DNA of 48,261 nt from a virus. This document shows positions 1 to 9,306 of this stretch, piece after piece. Within the stretch, counting starts at the first letter, position 1. Each line of letters starts with the position of its first letter. Position numbers and translations under genes: made by a program. Location of the stretch: the IMG/VR virus record IMGVR_UViG_3300047562_003028, positions 1 to 48,261 of that record; one strand, given 5' to 3'. The notes under the pieces were generated by a model. It was not told the DNA's origin, made no database searches, and saw nothing but the letters and a program-made list of their open reading frames with translations.

Positions 1-129
1 TTAATATTTTTCCCGTCAATTATACAACACAGCGTATCAAAAATACTAATGGATGAAAAATATGCGGGAAAGTATATGGGTAGAATATGTATTTCTCAAT
101 TTATGGGTCTTTGTCCAGAATTTATATGA
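1..129 (+). CDS. 2OG-Fe(II) oxygenase, C-terminal end only (partial)
   Basis: An open frame enters from the left edge and stops at 127-129. Its 42 visible residues contain FFPSIIQHSV and then GRICISQF. These match the C-terminal part of phage 2OG-Fe(II) oxygenases, where the His is the distal iron ligand and the Arg binds 2-oxoglutarate. The complete gene downstream at 304 has the equivalent FPSIIPHYV and RITMAFN. The stop overlaps the next start as ATGA at 126-129, which supports translation of both. Substrate unknown; the N-terminal half lies outside the window. Confidence 0.7.
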   Translation, partial: LIFFPSIIQHSVSKILMDEKYAGKYMGRICISQFMGLCPEFI

Positions 130-296
130 AAATTAATCTTTGGTACTGTGAAGGCATGAAGCAGTGGCGTTGGACACTGACTGATTCTTCACGCCCTATT
201 AGCAGACAAGAATCTGGTCAAAGACCTTTTCTTCGTGATGCTATGAACGATGTAGCAAATACCGTAGAATATATGTTAGAATGCAAGCAGTCTTAG
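126..296 (+). CDS. Small conserved cyanophage protein, unknown function (56 aa)
   Basis: I recognise this type of protein (start MKINLWYCEGMKQWRWTLT, then a DAMNDVANTVEYML segment) as a recurrent small protein of T4-like cyanophages, but I know of no function. A start at 126 is preferred over the upstream ATG at 87 because it makes a four-base ATGA overlap with the preceding stop. The protein is Trp-rich near the N-terminus and probably helical towards the C-terminus. No membrane segment or metal motif is visible. Confidence 0.7.
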   Translation: MKINLWYCEGMKQWRWTLTDSSRPISRQESGQRPFLRDAMNDVANTVEYMLECKQS

Positions 297-303
297 TAAT
301 TTG

Positions 304-870
304 ATGAACTCAAATATTGAATATATTCGTCCTTATTTAAAATGTACTCTTCCTGAAGAGATTTGGGAAGAGATAAAACTATGGACAAAAGAATGTAAAA
401 AAATAAAATCTCATCCTCTTGCAGAACTAAAGTCGCACGAGAATGTTGGATATCTTTCTATGGATGGAAAAAAACACAATTCATATCAGTGTTCTATTCC
501 AACAAACTTAATCGAAAATTCATTTTGGTTAGCATATACACTTAGAGTTTGTGCTTTATTCTGGGGAGGAAATCATCGCCAGTATAAAATTAGAAAGTGG
601 GATGGTCATTTTGATGGATATGATATCTGGGCAAATTTTGCTTATATGGGAAATGACAATCCAATTCATACTCATGCTGGTGCAGATATTTCTGGAGTAA
701 TATATGCTCAAAATTTTGGACATCCTACTATTTTTCCCGAACATAATACTCAATATGAAGGTCAAAATGGTACTATGATTTTATTTCCTAGTATTATTCC
801 CCACTATGTTAAACATCAAGAAGATATTATGGAAAGAATAACAATGGCATTTAATATTGTTAAATCCTAA
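304..870 (+). CDS. 2OG-Fe(II) oxygenase
   Basis: A predicted non-haem iron dioxygenase of 188 aa, which would use Fe(II), O2 and 2-oxoglutarate to hydroxylate an unknown substrate. The pattern is HTH at residues 122-124 (first iron ligand region) followed by SGVIYAQ, then FPSIIPHYV with the distal His at 167, and Arg178 in ERITMAFN as the likely 2OG-binding residue. The layout resembles the phage 2OG oxygenase group typified by TIGR02466. The ATG at 304 is preferred over TTG at 301. No clear Shine-Dalgarno sequence is visible. It follows the partial oxygenase closely, so the two may be a duplicated pair. Confidence 0.75.
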   Translation: MNSNIEYIRPYLKCTLPEEIWEEIKLWTKECKKIKSHPLAELKSHENVGYLSMDGKKHNSYQCSIPTNLIENSFWLAYTLRVCALFWGGNHRQYKIRKWDGHFDGYDIWANFAYMGNDNPIHTHAGADISGVIYAQNFGHPTIFPEHNTQYEGQNGTMILFPSIIPHYVKHQEDIMERITMAFNIVKS

Positions 871-893
871 CATAAGTGAGTAAAAATACTTAG

Positions 894-1494
894 ATGAAAT
901 CAGATTTTTATATAGATAGGGTAGGTAAAGAAGAAATAAAAGAACTTCTTTATACCTATCATTATCTTAAAGACGAATCTAAACTATGGGCTTTTCAGAT
1001 CCTCAGTTTCTGATATTCTTAGGGTTGGTGGGTGCTTGGGCACTTGTATCTTTACTGGGCTACCAGTCCCCGAAATAGCAGTAGGTGCGTTTGGTCTAGA
1101 GAGAAACCAGCAAGAAGGAATATACGAACTTTCAAGACTTTGTATACATCCTGATATTCAAAAAGAAGAATATAACATTACATCTTGGTTCGTCAGTCGT
1201 TGCATAAGGAGATTTAGAAAAGATGCCCGCGTTTCTGCTATTCTTAGTTACGCTGACAATAATAAGCACTCTGGAGTTATATACAGAGCTTGTAATTTTC
1301 AATACTATGGTTTGACTGATAAGAAATCAGACTTCTGGATTAAACAACCTGATGGTTCTTTCATAAAGCATTCAAGAGGTCCCATTAAAGGACTAGAAGG
1401 TGAGTGGAGAGAGCGTAGTCGTAAACATAGGTACTTAATGATATTTGATAAGGAACTTAAAAAACGCTTGACATGGGAAGAGCAGAAGTGGTAA
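894..1494 (+). pseudogene. Mom-like DNA modification acyltransferase, frameshifted
   Basis: Two frames together give one Mom-like protein. Mom is a GNAT-fold enzyme of phage Mu that modifies adenine in DNA and protects it from restriction. From the ATG at 894 the frame reads KEEIKELLYTYHYLKDESK and stops at 1011-1013 after 39 residues. The +1 frame continues the homology: NYGLFR near 982-999, then CIFTGLPVPE, ELSRLCIHP, WFVSRCIRR, ILSYAD, YYGLTD and RSRKHRYLMIFD to 1494. Relatives usually carry a few extra residues between ESK and NYGLF, so a small out-of-frame deletion near 976-984 is likely. A TTG at 1036 could start the C-terminal 152 residues separately. It could also be a sequencing error or programmed frameshift. 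Confidence 0.65.
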
Positions 1495-1535
1495 AATAAT
1501 ATGGTGTGAAGGAAGGCGCACTTAATGTACAGATA

Positions 1536-1564
1536 AGCATTCAGGAAACTGGATGCTTTTTTTC
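1536..1564 (+). terminator. Rho-independent terminator
   Basis: A 9-bp stem (AGCATTCAG with CTGGATGCT, one T-G pair) and a GAAA loop are followed by a run of T. It separates the Mom-like gene from the late region. Confidence 0.85.
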
Positions 1565-1568
1565 TTAT

Positions 1569-1576
1569 GATAAATA
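1569..1576 (+). promoter_or_regulatory. Late promoter, GATAAATA
   Basis: Resembles the T4 late promoter TATAAATA. It lies just after the terminator and 31 bases before the 2021-aa structural gene. Confidence 0.65.
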
Positions 1577-1598
1577 ACTTATAACGGAAACTATAAGT
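1577..1598 (+). other. 5'-leader hairpin after a late promoter
   Basis: ACTTATA and TATAAGT can pair over an ACGGAAAC loop, directly downstream of the late promoter. It would lie at or near the 5' end of the late mRNA. Confidence 0.4.
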
Positions 1599-1607
1599 GT
1601 TAATAAG

Positions 1608-4600
1608 ATGGGTCTTTCACGCCTCGAAAATTTTTTAAAGTCTGCACGAGGAACAATATTATATGTTGATCCGAGCAGTCTTGATTCTACTGATAGTATT
1701 GAGAACTCAGGAAATAGTTTAACCAGACCATTTAAAACCATCCAAAGAGCACTGGTTGAGGCAGCAAGGTTCTCATATCAGCGTGGACAAAGTAATGATA
1801 GATTTAACAAGACAACAATTCTTTTATATCCAGGCGATCACGTAGTAGATAATCGTCCTGGATATATTCCTACAGGTACAGGAACTTTTTCTGAAAGAAG
1901 TGGTCAAATAAATCTTACAAATCTCACTCAATGGGATTTGGATAGTAATTTTGATTTATCAACATCTGATAATGAACTTTATAAATTAAATTCAGTTTAT
2001 GGTGGTGTTATAATTCCTCGTGGAACATCAATTGTTGGAATGGATCTCCGTAAGACCAAGATTCGTCCAACGTATGTTCCCAATCCAGAAAATGATCAAA
2101 TTGAAAGATCTTGTATTTTCCGTACTACTGGTGCTTGTTATTTCTGGCAATTTACGATTTTAGATGCTGACCCAAACGCAAATTGCTTCAAAGACTATAC
2201 CAATAATTTATTTGTTCCAAACTTCTCCCACCATAAACTTTCTGGTTTTGAATATGCAGATGGCGTAAACGGCGTAAAAATTAATGATGATTTTCTAAAT
2301 GGTGTAAACGCTATTGATACAACCAGAACTGATCTGGATATGTATTATGAAAAGGTTGGTATTGTTTATGGTCCTTCTTCTGGAAGAGAAATTCAAAATG
2401 ATTATCCTTCCGCAGCTTTAGATATTCAACCAGTTATTGATGAATATAGAATTGTTGGTCCAAAGGGCACATCAGTTGGAATTACTAGTATTCGAGCAGG
2501 AGACGGAGTTACATCTTCTACTACTATTACAGTAGACCTAGTAGAAAACATAGAAGGTCTAAGTGTTGACAGTCCAATTCAAATTAGTGGAATAAGTGCA
2601 TCAGGTTATGACGGACAGCATGTAATATCTTCTGTACAGAATGACACCAGAATTACATACAGTGTTCAAAATATTCCAACAAACCCTCTTCCTGGCGTCG
2701 CTGGGGCGCAATTAGAACTCGTTGTTGATACTGTTACTTCAGCATCTCCATATATCTTTAACATCTCTTTACGTTCTGTTTACGGAATGTGTGGATTACT
2801 TGCTGACGGCGATAAGGCAACCGGATTTAAATCTATGGTTGTAGCACAATATACTGGCATTGGTCTTCAAAAAGATGACAATGCATTTGTAAGATATGAT
2901 AGTGTTTCTGGAGATTATAAAGATTCTACTGTCATTAGCAATCTCTATAAGAATTCCAGAGCAAGATTTAAACCAGAGTATGAGAACTTCCACATTAAAG
3001 CAACCAATGATTCATTCTTACAATTAGTTTCTGTTTTTGCAATTGGTTATGCTCAACACTTTGTAACTGAAAACGGTGGCGATATTGCACTTAACAACTC
3101 CAATTCTAACTTTGGAGCAAAGGCATTTGTATCATCTGGATTCAAGAGAACAGCGTTTTCTCAAGATGACCACGGATATATTACTCATATTGTTCCACCA
3201 AAAGAAATTGAACCGGAAGAAATTAGTGTTGAATTTTCTGCAATTGATACGGAAGTAACTGCACAACTTTCTTCACTATCACCAACATTTTCTCGTCTTT
3301 ATTTGTATAATGAAACAAATCAAGACAATCCACCAAATGTTGTAATTGATGGATACAATATTGGCGCAAAGATAAATGATCAACTGAGCATTCAATTTGC
3401 TCAGAGCGGAATTGTCTCTACATATTCATCTAAAATTGTAATGCCAGATGGGCCATACAGATCTACTGAGTCCTCATCTGAAAAATCTTTCTCTGTAGCA
3501 AGAAGTATTGTTGGAATTAATAGTATTTCCTCCAACATAATTACATTAACTGAACCACACTCTTTAGCGAATGGAGAATCAATTCGCATTATTGCAGATG
3601 ATGGCAATCTTCCGGATGGACTAGAACCAAATCAAGTTTACTACACCTCCTTAGTAGGAATTACTACAAGCAATGAAATTTATGTATCAAAGACACTAAG
3701 TGATGCTATAACAGGAACATTTATTTCACTCAACAATAAAGGAGGAAACCTAAGAGTTGTTAGTAGAGTTTCTGACAAAAATGCTGGAGACATTGGACAT
3801 CCAGTTCAATGGGATAATGCTGGATATTGGTTTATTGGCGTTTCTACAGTAAACAATGGAATTTATAATGCTATTTTAACTTTTGGTCCAGAAAATCTAG
3901 GAAATGCAACTTCAAGATCATATGTAATTCGTAGACCAGATTCCAGAAGTCTGAATGATACTCTTTACAGAGTTCGATATGTCATCCCTAAGGATGCTCC
4001 AACGACTGCAAGACCTCCAGTTGATGGATTTATCCTTCAAGAATCAAACAATGTCATAGGTTCTGGTGCAGACGAAATTGAAAAACTTTATAACAATGTA
4101 GGTCCTATTAGTTCAACTGACCTCAGAAATCCCAAGTTTATTGCAGACTTATCATGGTCTGCTGGTACAGCAACAGTTAGGTCAGAAATACCACATGAAC
4201 TCAAGGTCGGAGATGAAGTAGAAATTGTAAATGTAGTACCAAGTGCATACAATGGAATTTATATTGTAACTTCTGTACTGAATTCTAAGGAATTTAGATA
4301 TTCATTGCCATTGAATTCAACTCCAGGAAACTTTGGAAATGATACTTCTGCTAGAAATGAGAATCTTCCATATCTTAGAAGAAAGAGATATACTAACACA
4401 TTCCAAATCTATAGAACAGAAGAAATTGCATCTTATGTTCCAAATGTTCAGGATGGCGTCTATTACTTAACATTAATTAATTGTTCTAATCATCCTACGG
4501 TTTCTCCATTTAGAGAAGAAGGATTTGCTCAACCAATTGAAAATCTTTTCCCACAATTAAATAAAGACAATCCTAATTCTGACCCAGAATCTGCAGATTC

Positions 4601-7600
4601 TCATGCACTACCAGATTTAATCGGAAAGGTTGTAGTAAATGATCCCCAAAATAGTATTACCAAAGAAACACTTGAATCTTTTGTTGTAGGTTTTGGTATT
4701 ACTGATATTAAATCTACCAATGGAAATCTACATACAATCAACACTGAAATTGATCATGGTTTATCTGGAATTACTTCCGTAAGTATTGTAAGTTCTGGTA
4801 CTGCATATGGTTCAGGATTTGAAGGAACACTTTATAATGCACAATTGGTTGGATTTGCTGGTTCTGTAACAGGTTCAAATGCAACTGCCAAGATTACTCT
4901 TGGCGTTGGTGGAACTATTACTGGAGTAACTATTATCGACGGTGGTTCTGCTTATGGCATTGGAAATACTCTGAGAGTTGTTGGCGTTTCCACTACTACA
5001 GGTTTTGTCCAGGGTGTGGTTCAAGTAGAATCAGTTTCAAATAATATTGATGATACGTTAAAAATAACTGGTGTTTCTGGTTCTGCTAATTCTGGATATA
5101 ATACTCTCTATAGAGTTTCTGGAATTACGACTGGAGAACCTAGACAATTTAATGCAAATTCTGCAGAAACTCTTACAACATTCTCGACTTCGGGAATAGG
5201 TTCAAATTCTACTGCAAATGCAAAATATATTCCAACTGGAAAAGTCGTTGGAATTAGTACATTAGTTTATAATAGCGTAACTGGTCTTGCTACAGCATAT
5301 TTTTCATCTGCTCATGGATTTAGAGTTGATAATAAGGTCAGTATTCGTGGAGCAAATCAAAGTGTATTTAATGGAGATTTTGTAATTGAAAAATATGTCG
5401 ATATAACAGAGTTAGTTTTAAATATTGGTATTAAAACTACTTCAACATCAGCAACAGGTACTCTATTAGCTTATCGTCCAGTATTGACTTCTTATGGTGG
5501 TGATTTAGTTGAAGACACTGAAAGTGTATCTGGTCGTTTAACATATCAGTATGCAGGAATCACAACAACAATTGGGTCTTCTTATGCAATAACTGCGACA
5601 GGAGACTTGAATATTCCGAATGCAATTTCTCTAGGATTTAATCTTGGTGATTATGTACTTATTGACCACGAAATCTTCAGAATCAAAGAAGCAGTTACTT
5701 CAGACTCAGTAAGCGTATATAGAGCCGTTCTTGGATCACCAAGACAGTTCCATGAAAATGGGTCTATTGTTCGCAGAATCAAAGTAACTCCAGTCGAACT
5801 GCGCCGCAACTCAATCATCCGTGCATCTGGACACACTTTTGAATACCTTGGATATGGACCAGGCAATTACTCAACATCACTACCAGACAAACAGGATCGT
5901 CTGTTAAGTAATCCTGAGAAGTTTCTTGCTCAAGCAACGAAAACTGATGGTGGTATTGTAGTTTACACTGGTATGAACAGTGATGGTGACTTCTTTATTG
6001 GCAACAAAAAGAATAATTCTGCTACAGGAAAGGAGGAGACTTATGATAGTCCAATCCCAACAACCACTGCAGAAAAGAATTCAAATGTTGTAGTTAATAT
6101 TACAGACTCTCAAAAAATATTTGTTGAAGATTCTATAAAAGTTGAGGGTGGAAGAGATAAAAATATAGTATCTGAATTTGATGGACCTGTTCTCTTTAAC
6201 AACAAGGTCACTTCAAATGATGACATAGAAGCTAATTCTATGTTCCTTCAGGGTGATGGTGAAATTTCTAGACAAATTAGTGTTTCTAGCGAAAGACCAA
6301 CTGTAGTTGGAACTTATGGTGATGTTAAATTCAATTCTGTTCCAAAAAATGGTGGAAATGCTGGTTGGATTTATACAACAAATAACCAGTGGAAACCTTT
6401 TGGATGGATTAATGAACCATTATATGGTGTAGGAATTAATAGTGCCAAGAATCCTGTTGGATTCTCTACATTGATAGATTTCATTGGTATTGGAATGACC
6501 ATCAGAACAGAATTTGATGGCATAGGAATTTCTACAATCTATTTTGAAGGAGATCCAGTCAATACAATTGGTCTTTCTTCTGAGGGAACTTTTATTGGCG
6601 ATATTAATGATCTTAATTTAGTTGGCTCTAAAGATGGATTCAAATTCAATATTTCAATTGATTTTGATTCCACAGTTGGTCTCGCAACAGTTACTTTCGA
6701 TACCCCGATTGATATTATCGACTTCAAAGTTGCTGGAGTTGACAATGCTCTAGGATATGCATTACCATCTTTTGCAACTACAAGTATTGGAACAAGAGTC
6801 ATCTATGAAAATACAATTAATCCCACAAATACCAATTATGCGGTAGGTATTGGACCAGATGACTCATTGTGGTGGTCTGTTCCCCAAAATAATACATATT
6901 CATTTAGATGGTATGGTGGAGAGACTGAAGTTGCTCATCTTTTAAGTGATGGTGTATTTAAAGTCTTTGGCGAATCTACTATCACTGCAGGTCAGTTCAT
7001 TTCAACTGTTACAACAGGCACTTCTCCAATTAGTGTTGCGTCAAGTACATTAGTTACTAATTTTAATTCAAACTATCTTGATGGATTTGTATCTGCTGCA
7101 ACGACTACACCAAATACAATTGTCAGAAGAGATGCGTCGAATAATATTAATGGCAATGCATCTCACCTAAGACACAATGTAAGTGGACCACAAAGAGGAG
7201 AATGGTATGCAGATATTCCAGCAAGACTTGGATATTTCCCATTCAATAGAGCAGGAGATACTTGTAGCGGAGATGCAAACTTTAATGGATTAACTACTAT
7301 TAAGAAGGTTTCTGACATTTATATCAATAGAGCTCCTGTCGGAAATTTACTGACTTGTGATTTTAATGACGGTCCTATTACACGAACCACTGATACTAAT
7401 ATTGAAATCATCGACATTATAAATGTTCCAACAACAGATAGTAGAGCACTCAACTATACTGTAGTATTGAATGCAGCACAAACTGTTTCAAACCTTACAA
7501 ACCTTCAATTTAGAATTAATGGTGCGGATCTTCGCGCTGGTGGAAACACCATCCGTTGGCTAAATAACTTGCCACCAAGTGGAACTGCTGCTGGATATTA

Positions 7601-7673
7601 TTTCTTCGGGTTTAGTATCTTCAGAGTTGGTGCTGTTTGGGAAGTCATCTCAGTCTTTGCAACCTACGCATAA
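1608..7673 (+). CDS. Large virion structural protein with beta-helix N-terminus (2021 aa)
   Basis: I recognise the N-terminus (ILYVDPSSLDSTDSIEN, RPFKTIQRALVEAARFSY) from large structural or fibre-like proteins of T4-like cyanophages. Residues 1 to about 525 look like a right-handed parallel beta-helix of the pectate-lyase type. Further on come several beta modules with the pattern H-x-L-x-x-G-x-x-V-x-I, then x-Y-N-G, for example IPHELKVGDEVEI and SAHGFRVDNKVSI. An SGHTFEYLG module near residue 1405 recurs in the 620-aa protein at 26080. The C-terminal 200 residues include RDASNNINGNASHLRHN and end in a compact beta domain. Probably a tail or baseplate-attached protein; no enzymatic motif was noted. 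A late promoter lies upstream. Confidence 0.75.
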   Translation: MGLSRLENFLKSARGTILYVDPSSLDSTDSIENSGNSLTRPFKTIQRALVEAARFSYQRGQSNDRFNKTTILLYPGDHVVDNRPGYIPTGTGTFSERSGQINLTNLTQWDLDSNFDLSTSDNELYKLNSVYGGVIIPRGTSIVGMDLRKTKIRPTYVPNPENDQIERSCIFRTTGACYFWQFTILDADPNANCFKDYTNNLFVPNFSHHKLSGFEYADGVNGVKINDDFLNGVNAIDTTRTDLDMYYEKVGIVYGPSSGREIQNDYPSAALDIQPVIDEYRIVGPKGTSVGITSIRAGDGVTSSTTITVDLVENIEGLSVDSPIQISGISASGYDGQHVISSVQNDTRITYSVQNIPTNPLPGVAGAQLELVVDTVTSASPYIFNISLRSVYGMCGLLADGDKATGFKSMVVAQYTGIGLQKDDNAFVRYDSVSGDYKDSTVISNLYKNSRARFKPEYENFHIKATNDSFLQLVSVFAIGYAQHFVTENGGDIALNNSNSNFGAKAFVSSGFKRTAFSQDDHGYITHIVPPKEIEPEEISVEFSAIDTEVTAQLSSLSPTFSRLYLYNETNQDNPPNVVIDGYNIGAKINDQLSIQFAQSGIVSTYSSKIVMPDGPYRSTESSSEKSFSVARSIVGINSISSNIITLTEPHSLANGESIRIIADDGNLPDGLEPNQVYYTSLVGITTSNEIYVSKTLSDAITGTFISLNNKGGNLRVVSRVSDKNAGDIGHPVQWDNAGYWFIGVSTVNNGIYNAILTFGPENLGNATSRSYVIRRPDSRSLNDTLYRVRYVIPKDAPTTARPPVDGFILQESNNVIGSGADEIEKLYNNVGPISSTDLRNPKFIADLSWSAGTATVRSEIPHELKVGDEVEIVNVVPSAYNGIYIVTSVLNSKEFRYSLPLNSTPGNFGNDTSARNENLPYLRRKRYTNTFQIYRTEEIASYVPNVQDGVYYLTLINCSNHPTVSPFREEGFAQPIENLFPQLNKDNPNSDPESADSHALPDLIGKVVVNDPQNSITKETLESFVVGFGITDIKSTNGNLHTINTEIDHGLSGITSVSIVSSGTAYGSGFEGTLYNAQLVGFAGSVTGSNATAKITLGVGGTITGVTIIDGGSAYGIGNTLRVVGVSTTTGFVQGVVQVESVSNNIDDTLKITGVSGSANSGYNTLYRVSGITTGEPRQFNANSAETLTTFSTSGIGSNSTANAKYIPTGKVVGISTLVYNSVTGLATAYFSSAHGFRVDNKVSIRGANQSVFNGDFVIEKYVDITELVLNIGIKTTSTSATGTLLAYRPVLTSYGGDLVEDTESVSGRLTYQYAGITTTIGSSYAITATGDLNIPNAISLGFNLGDYVLIDHEIFRIKEAVTSDSVSVYRAVLGSPRQFHENGSIVRRIKVTPVELRRNSIIRASGHTFEYLGYGPGNYSTSLPDKQDRLLSNPEKFLAQATKTDGGIVVYTGMNSDGDFFIGNKKNNSATGKEETYDSPIPTTTAEKNSNVVVNITDSQKIFVEDSIKVEGGRDKNIVSEFDGPVLFNNKVTSNDDIEANSMFLQGDGEISRQISVSSERPTVVGTYGDVKFNSVPKNGGNAGWIYTTNNQWKPFGWINEPLYGVGINSAKNPVGFSTLIDFIGIGMTIRTEFDGIGISTIYFEGDPVNTIGLSSEGTFIGDINDLNLVGSKDGFKFNISIDFDSTVGLATVTFDTPIDIIDFKVAGVDNALGYALPSFATTSIGTRVIYENTINPTNTNYAVGIGPDDSLWWSVPQNNTYSFRWYGGETEVAHLLSDGVFKVFGESTITAGQFISTVTTGTSPISVASSTLVTNFNSNYLDGFVSAATTTPNTIVRRDASNNINGNASHLRHNVSGPQRGEWYADIPARLGYFPFNRAGDTCSGDANFNGLTTIKKVSDIYINRAPVGNLLTCDFNDGPITRTTDTNIEIIDIINVPTTDSRALNYTVVLNAAQTVSNLTNLQFRINGADLRAGGNTIRWLNNLPPSGTAAGYYFFGFSIFRVGAVWEVISVFATYA

Positions 7674-7679
7674 AATTCT

Positions 7680-9263
7680 ATGGCACTTCACGGATCAGCA
7701 GTTGCTAATTTATCTCCCATTTTATTCAAGGGAAATAATAGAGCACTAGGAGTCAATGTACTCATTCAACAAGATGAAAGTGGATCTATGGGTGATGTGA
7801 TTCAATTTTATAGTAATGGAACTTTTATAGGTGCTCTCCAAGATGCATTAATTGCAGAAAAAATAGGAGATGATTTGGTTAGATATCCAAACATTTATGC
7901 ATACTTTGGAGTTTATAGTAGAAATCCATCAACCTCATTTACTATTTCAAATCCAAATGGAAGGTTGACAGTTTCTCAAGCATTTATGCGAGGTGAGGCA
8001 ACTGGAGCATCTACTATTCAAAAATGGACTGGAGGTAATTATTTTTCAAACTCAACAACACATGTTGTCGATATTTGTACGGATGTAATTGGTAATACTA
8101 CAGGCGGAAGATTATCTGGTTTTGGAAATGAAATTGGGGGAGGATCTCCAAAATCTGAAGATGTTCATGGAAGTCTTTGGTCAATTTGGACATCTCCAAA
8201 TGCCATTTCTACAGGAACCCCCGGAAGATTTGGAAGTGTAATTGGTTCTAATATAAGAAAAGGTTCTACAACTATTATTATTACCAATTCGGATGAACAA
8301 GATACTGCTCCAGGAAATATGATAAACCAGTTAGTAAATGCTACTGGAGAACCTACTTTATTTGAAAATTTTCCAGGACTTACTGCAAGAAGATATTCTG
8401 GATATTTTGGACAATCTGGAATTAATAATCCTGATTTAGATAATGTAAATTATACTGATAATCTTATCCCCGCAGAAGGTCCCATTTATCCAACAGAGTT
8501 TAATGGATTCTTCCGAGGTTCTGGGGGAGTATTTAATGATGCGACTTGGTTAATAGAAGGGCAGTTTTTGGCACCAACAACAGGAACTTACACATTCTTT
8601 TTAAATACTGATGATGCAGGTTACTTATGGATTGGCGATAATGCTTTGCAAGGATATACCAGACAAAATTCATTTATAAACAATGGTGGTCTTCATGGAC
8701 CTATAGAAAAGAGTGCAACGATTAACCTTGTACAAGGAACTTCTTATCCTATTCGCATTATATTTGGAAATCAGAATCAGGGAGGAGGAAACCCAACTGA
8801 ACTTACATTCTCATTTAGTGGCCCAGGAATTGCAAAAAGGACAAACGGAACGGGATATTTTTTCAGTAGAAACGTAATATCAGCACCACCAGTAGAAAGA
8901 GCAATTAATGGACAAAATGGTGAAATGATATTTAGAAGATATAGAGTTATAGCATTAAGTTCTTATGTTTCTAATGATGGATTTGATGGTGTTCTTTTTT
9001 ATGGACCAAGTTCAGCACAACCTTTTGGATATGTTGCTTTTACTGGACCAGACACATATACAATTACAAGATCCGCAAATGCACCAAATTGGACTCGTTC
9101 TCAAGGTCAATTTGGTGCGTTTCAAATACATGACACTTTAACCCTAGCATCAGAAACAAGAGGTGGTATATTTAAACTCAGAAATGTCTTTACCAATTCT
9201 GGTTCTGACAGAAGAGTTGCGTTTTCAAGATGTCTTGCTGCTTTCATTGCCGACACAGTATAA
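7680..9263 (+). CDS. vWA-PA14 adhesin-like virion protein (527 aa)
   Basis: Two adhesion-type domains appear in one chain. Residues 24-240 look like a von Willebrand factor A domain: VNVLIQQDESGSM gives the metal-binding DxSxS at 32-36, and TTIIITNSDEQD near 195 resembles the following strand and Asp loop. Residues about 275-400 are PA14/GLEYA-like: GTYTFFLNTDDAGYLWIG, then SATINL, SYPIRI and ELTFSFSGPG. The paired Asp recalls the calcium and sugar site of fungal flocculins. The C-terminal 120 residues are unassigned. It begins six bases after the 2021-aa gene, so the two are probably co-transcribed. Likely role: a surface adhesin binding metal and glycan. Confidence 0.7.
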   Translation: MALHGSAVANLSPILFKGNNRALGVNVLIQQDESGSMGDVIQFYSNGTFIGALQDALIAEKIGDDLVRYPNIYAYFGVYSRNPSTSFTISNPNGRLTVSQAFMRGEATGASTIQKWTGGNYFSNSTTHVVDICTDVIGNTTGGRLSGFGNEIGGGSPKSEDVHGSLWSIWTSPNAISTGTPGRFGSVIGSNIRKGSTTIIITNSDEQDTAPGNMINQLVNATGEPTLFENFPGLTARRYSGYFGQSGINNPDLDNVNYTDNLIPAEGPIYPTEFNGFFRGSGGVFNDATWLIEGQFLAPTTGTYTFFLNTDDAGYLWIGDNALQGYTRQNSFINNGGLHGPIEKSATINLVQGTSYPIRIIFGNQNQGGGNPTELTFSFSGPGIAKRTNGTGYFFSRNVISAPPVERAINGQNGEMIFRRYRVIALSSYVSNDGFDGVLFYGPSSAQPFGYVAFTGPDTYTITRSANAPNWTRSQGQFGAFQIHDTLTLASETRGGIFKLRNVFTNSGSDRRVAFSRCLAAFIADTV

Positions 9264-9265
9264 CT

Positions 9266-9273
9266 TATAAATA
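9266..9273 (+). promoter_or_regulatory. Late promoter, TATAAATA
   Basis: Exact T4-type late promoter sequence, three bases after the preceding stop and 33 bases before the ATG at 9307. Confidence 0.8.
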
Positions 9274-9286
9274 GTATTATAAAAAA

Positions 9287-9306
9287 TCGGTGGAGAGTGA
9301 AACCGA
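9287..9306 (+). promoter_or_regulatory. Hairpin presenting the ribosome binding site
   Basis: TCGGT (9287-9291) pairs with ACCGA (9302-9306), leaving GGAGAG exposed in the loop directly before the ATG at 9307. This may help or control translation of the 287-aa fibre protein. Confidence 0.4.

Noticed and set aside
87-125. Upstream start for the small protein at 126
   Set aside because: The ATG at 126 gives an ATGA overlap with the preceding oxygenase, and the extra 13 residues lack the conserved start.
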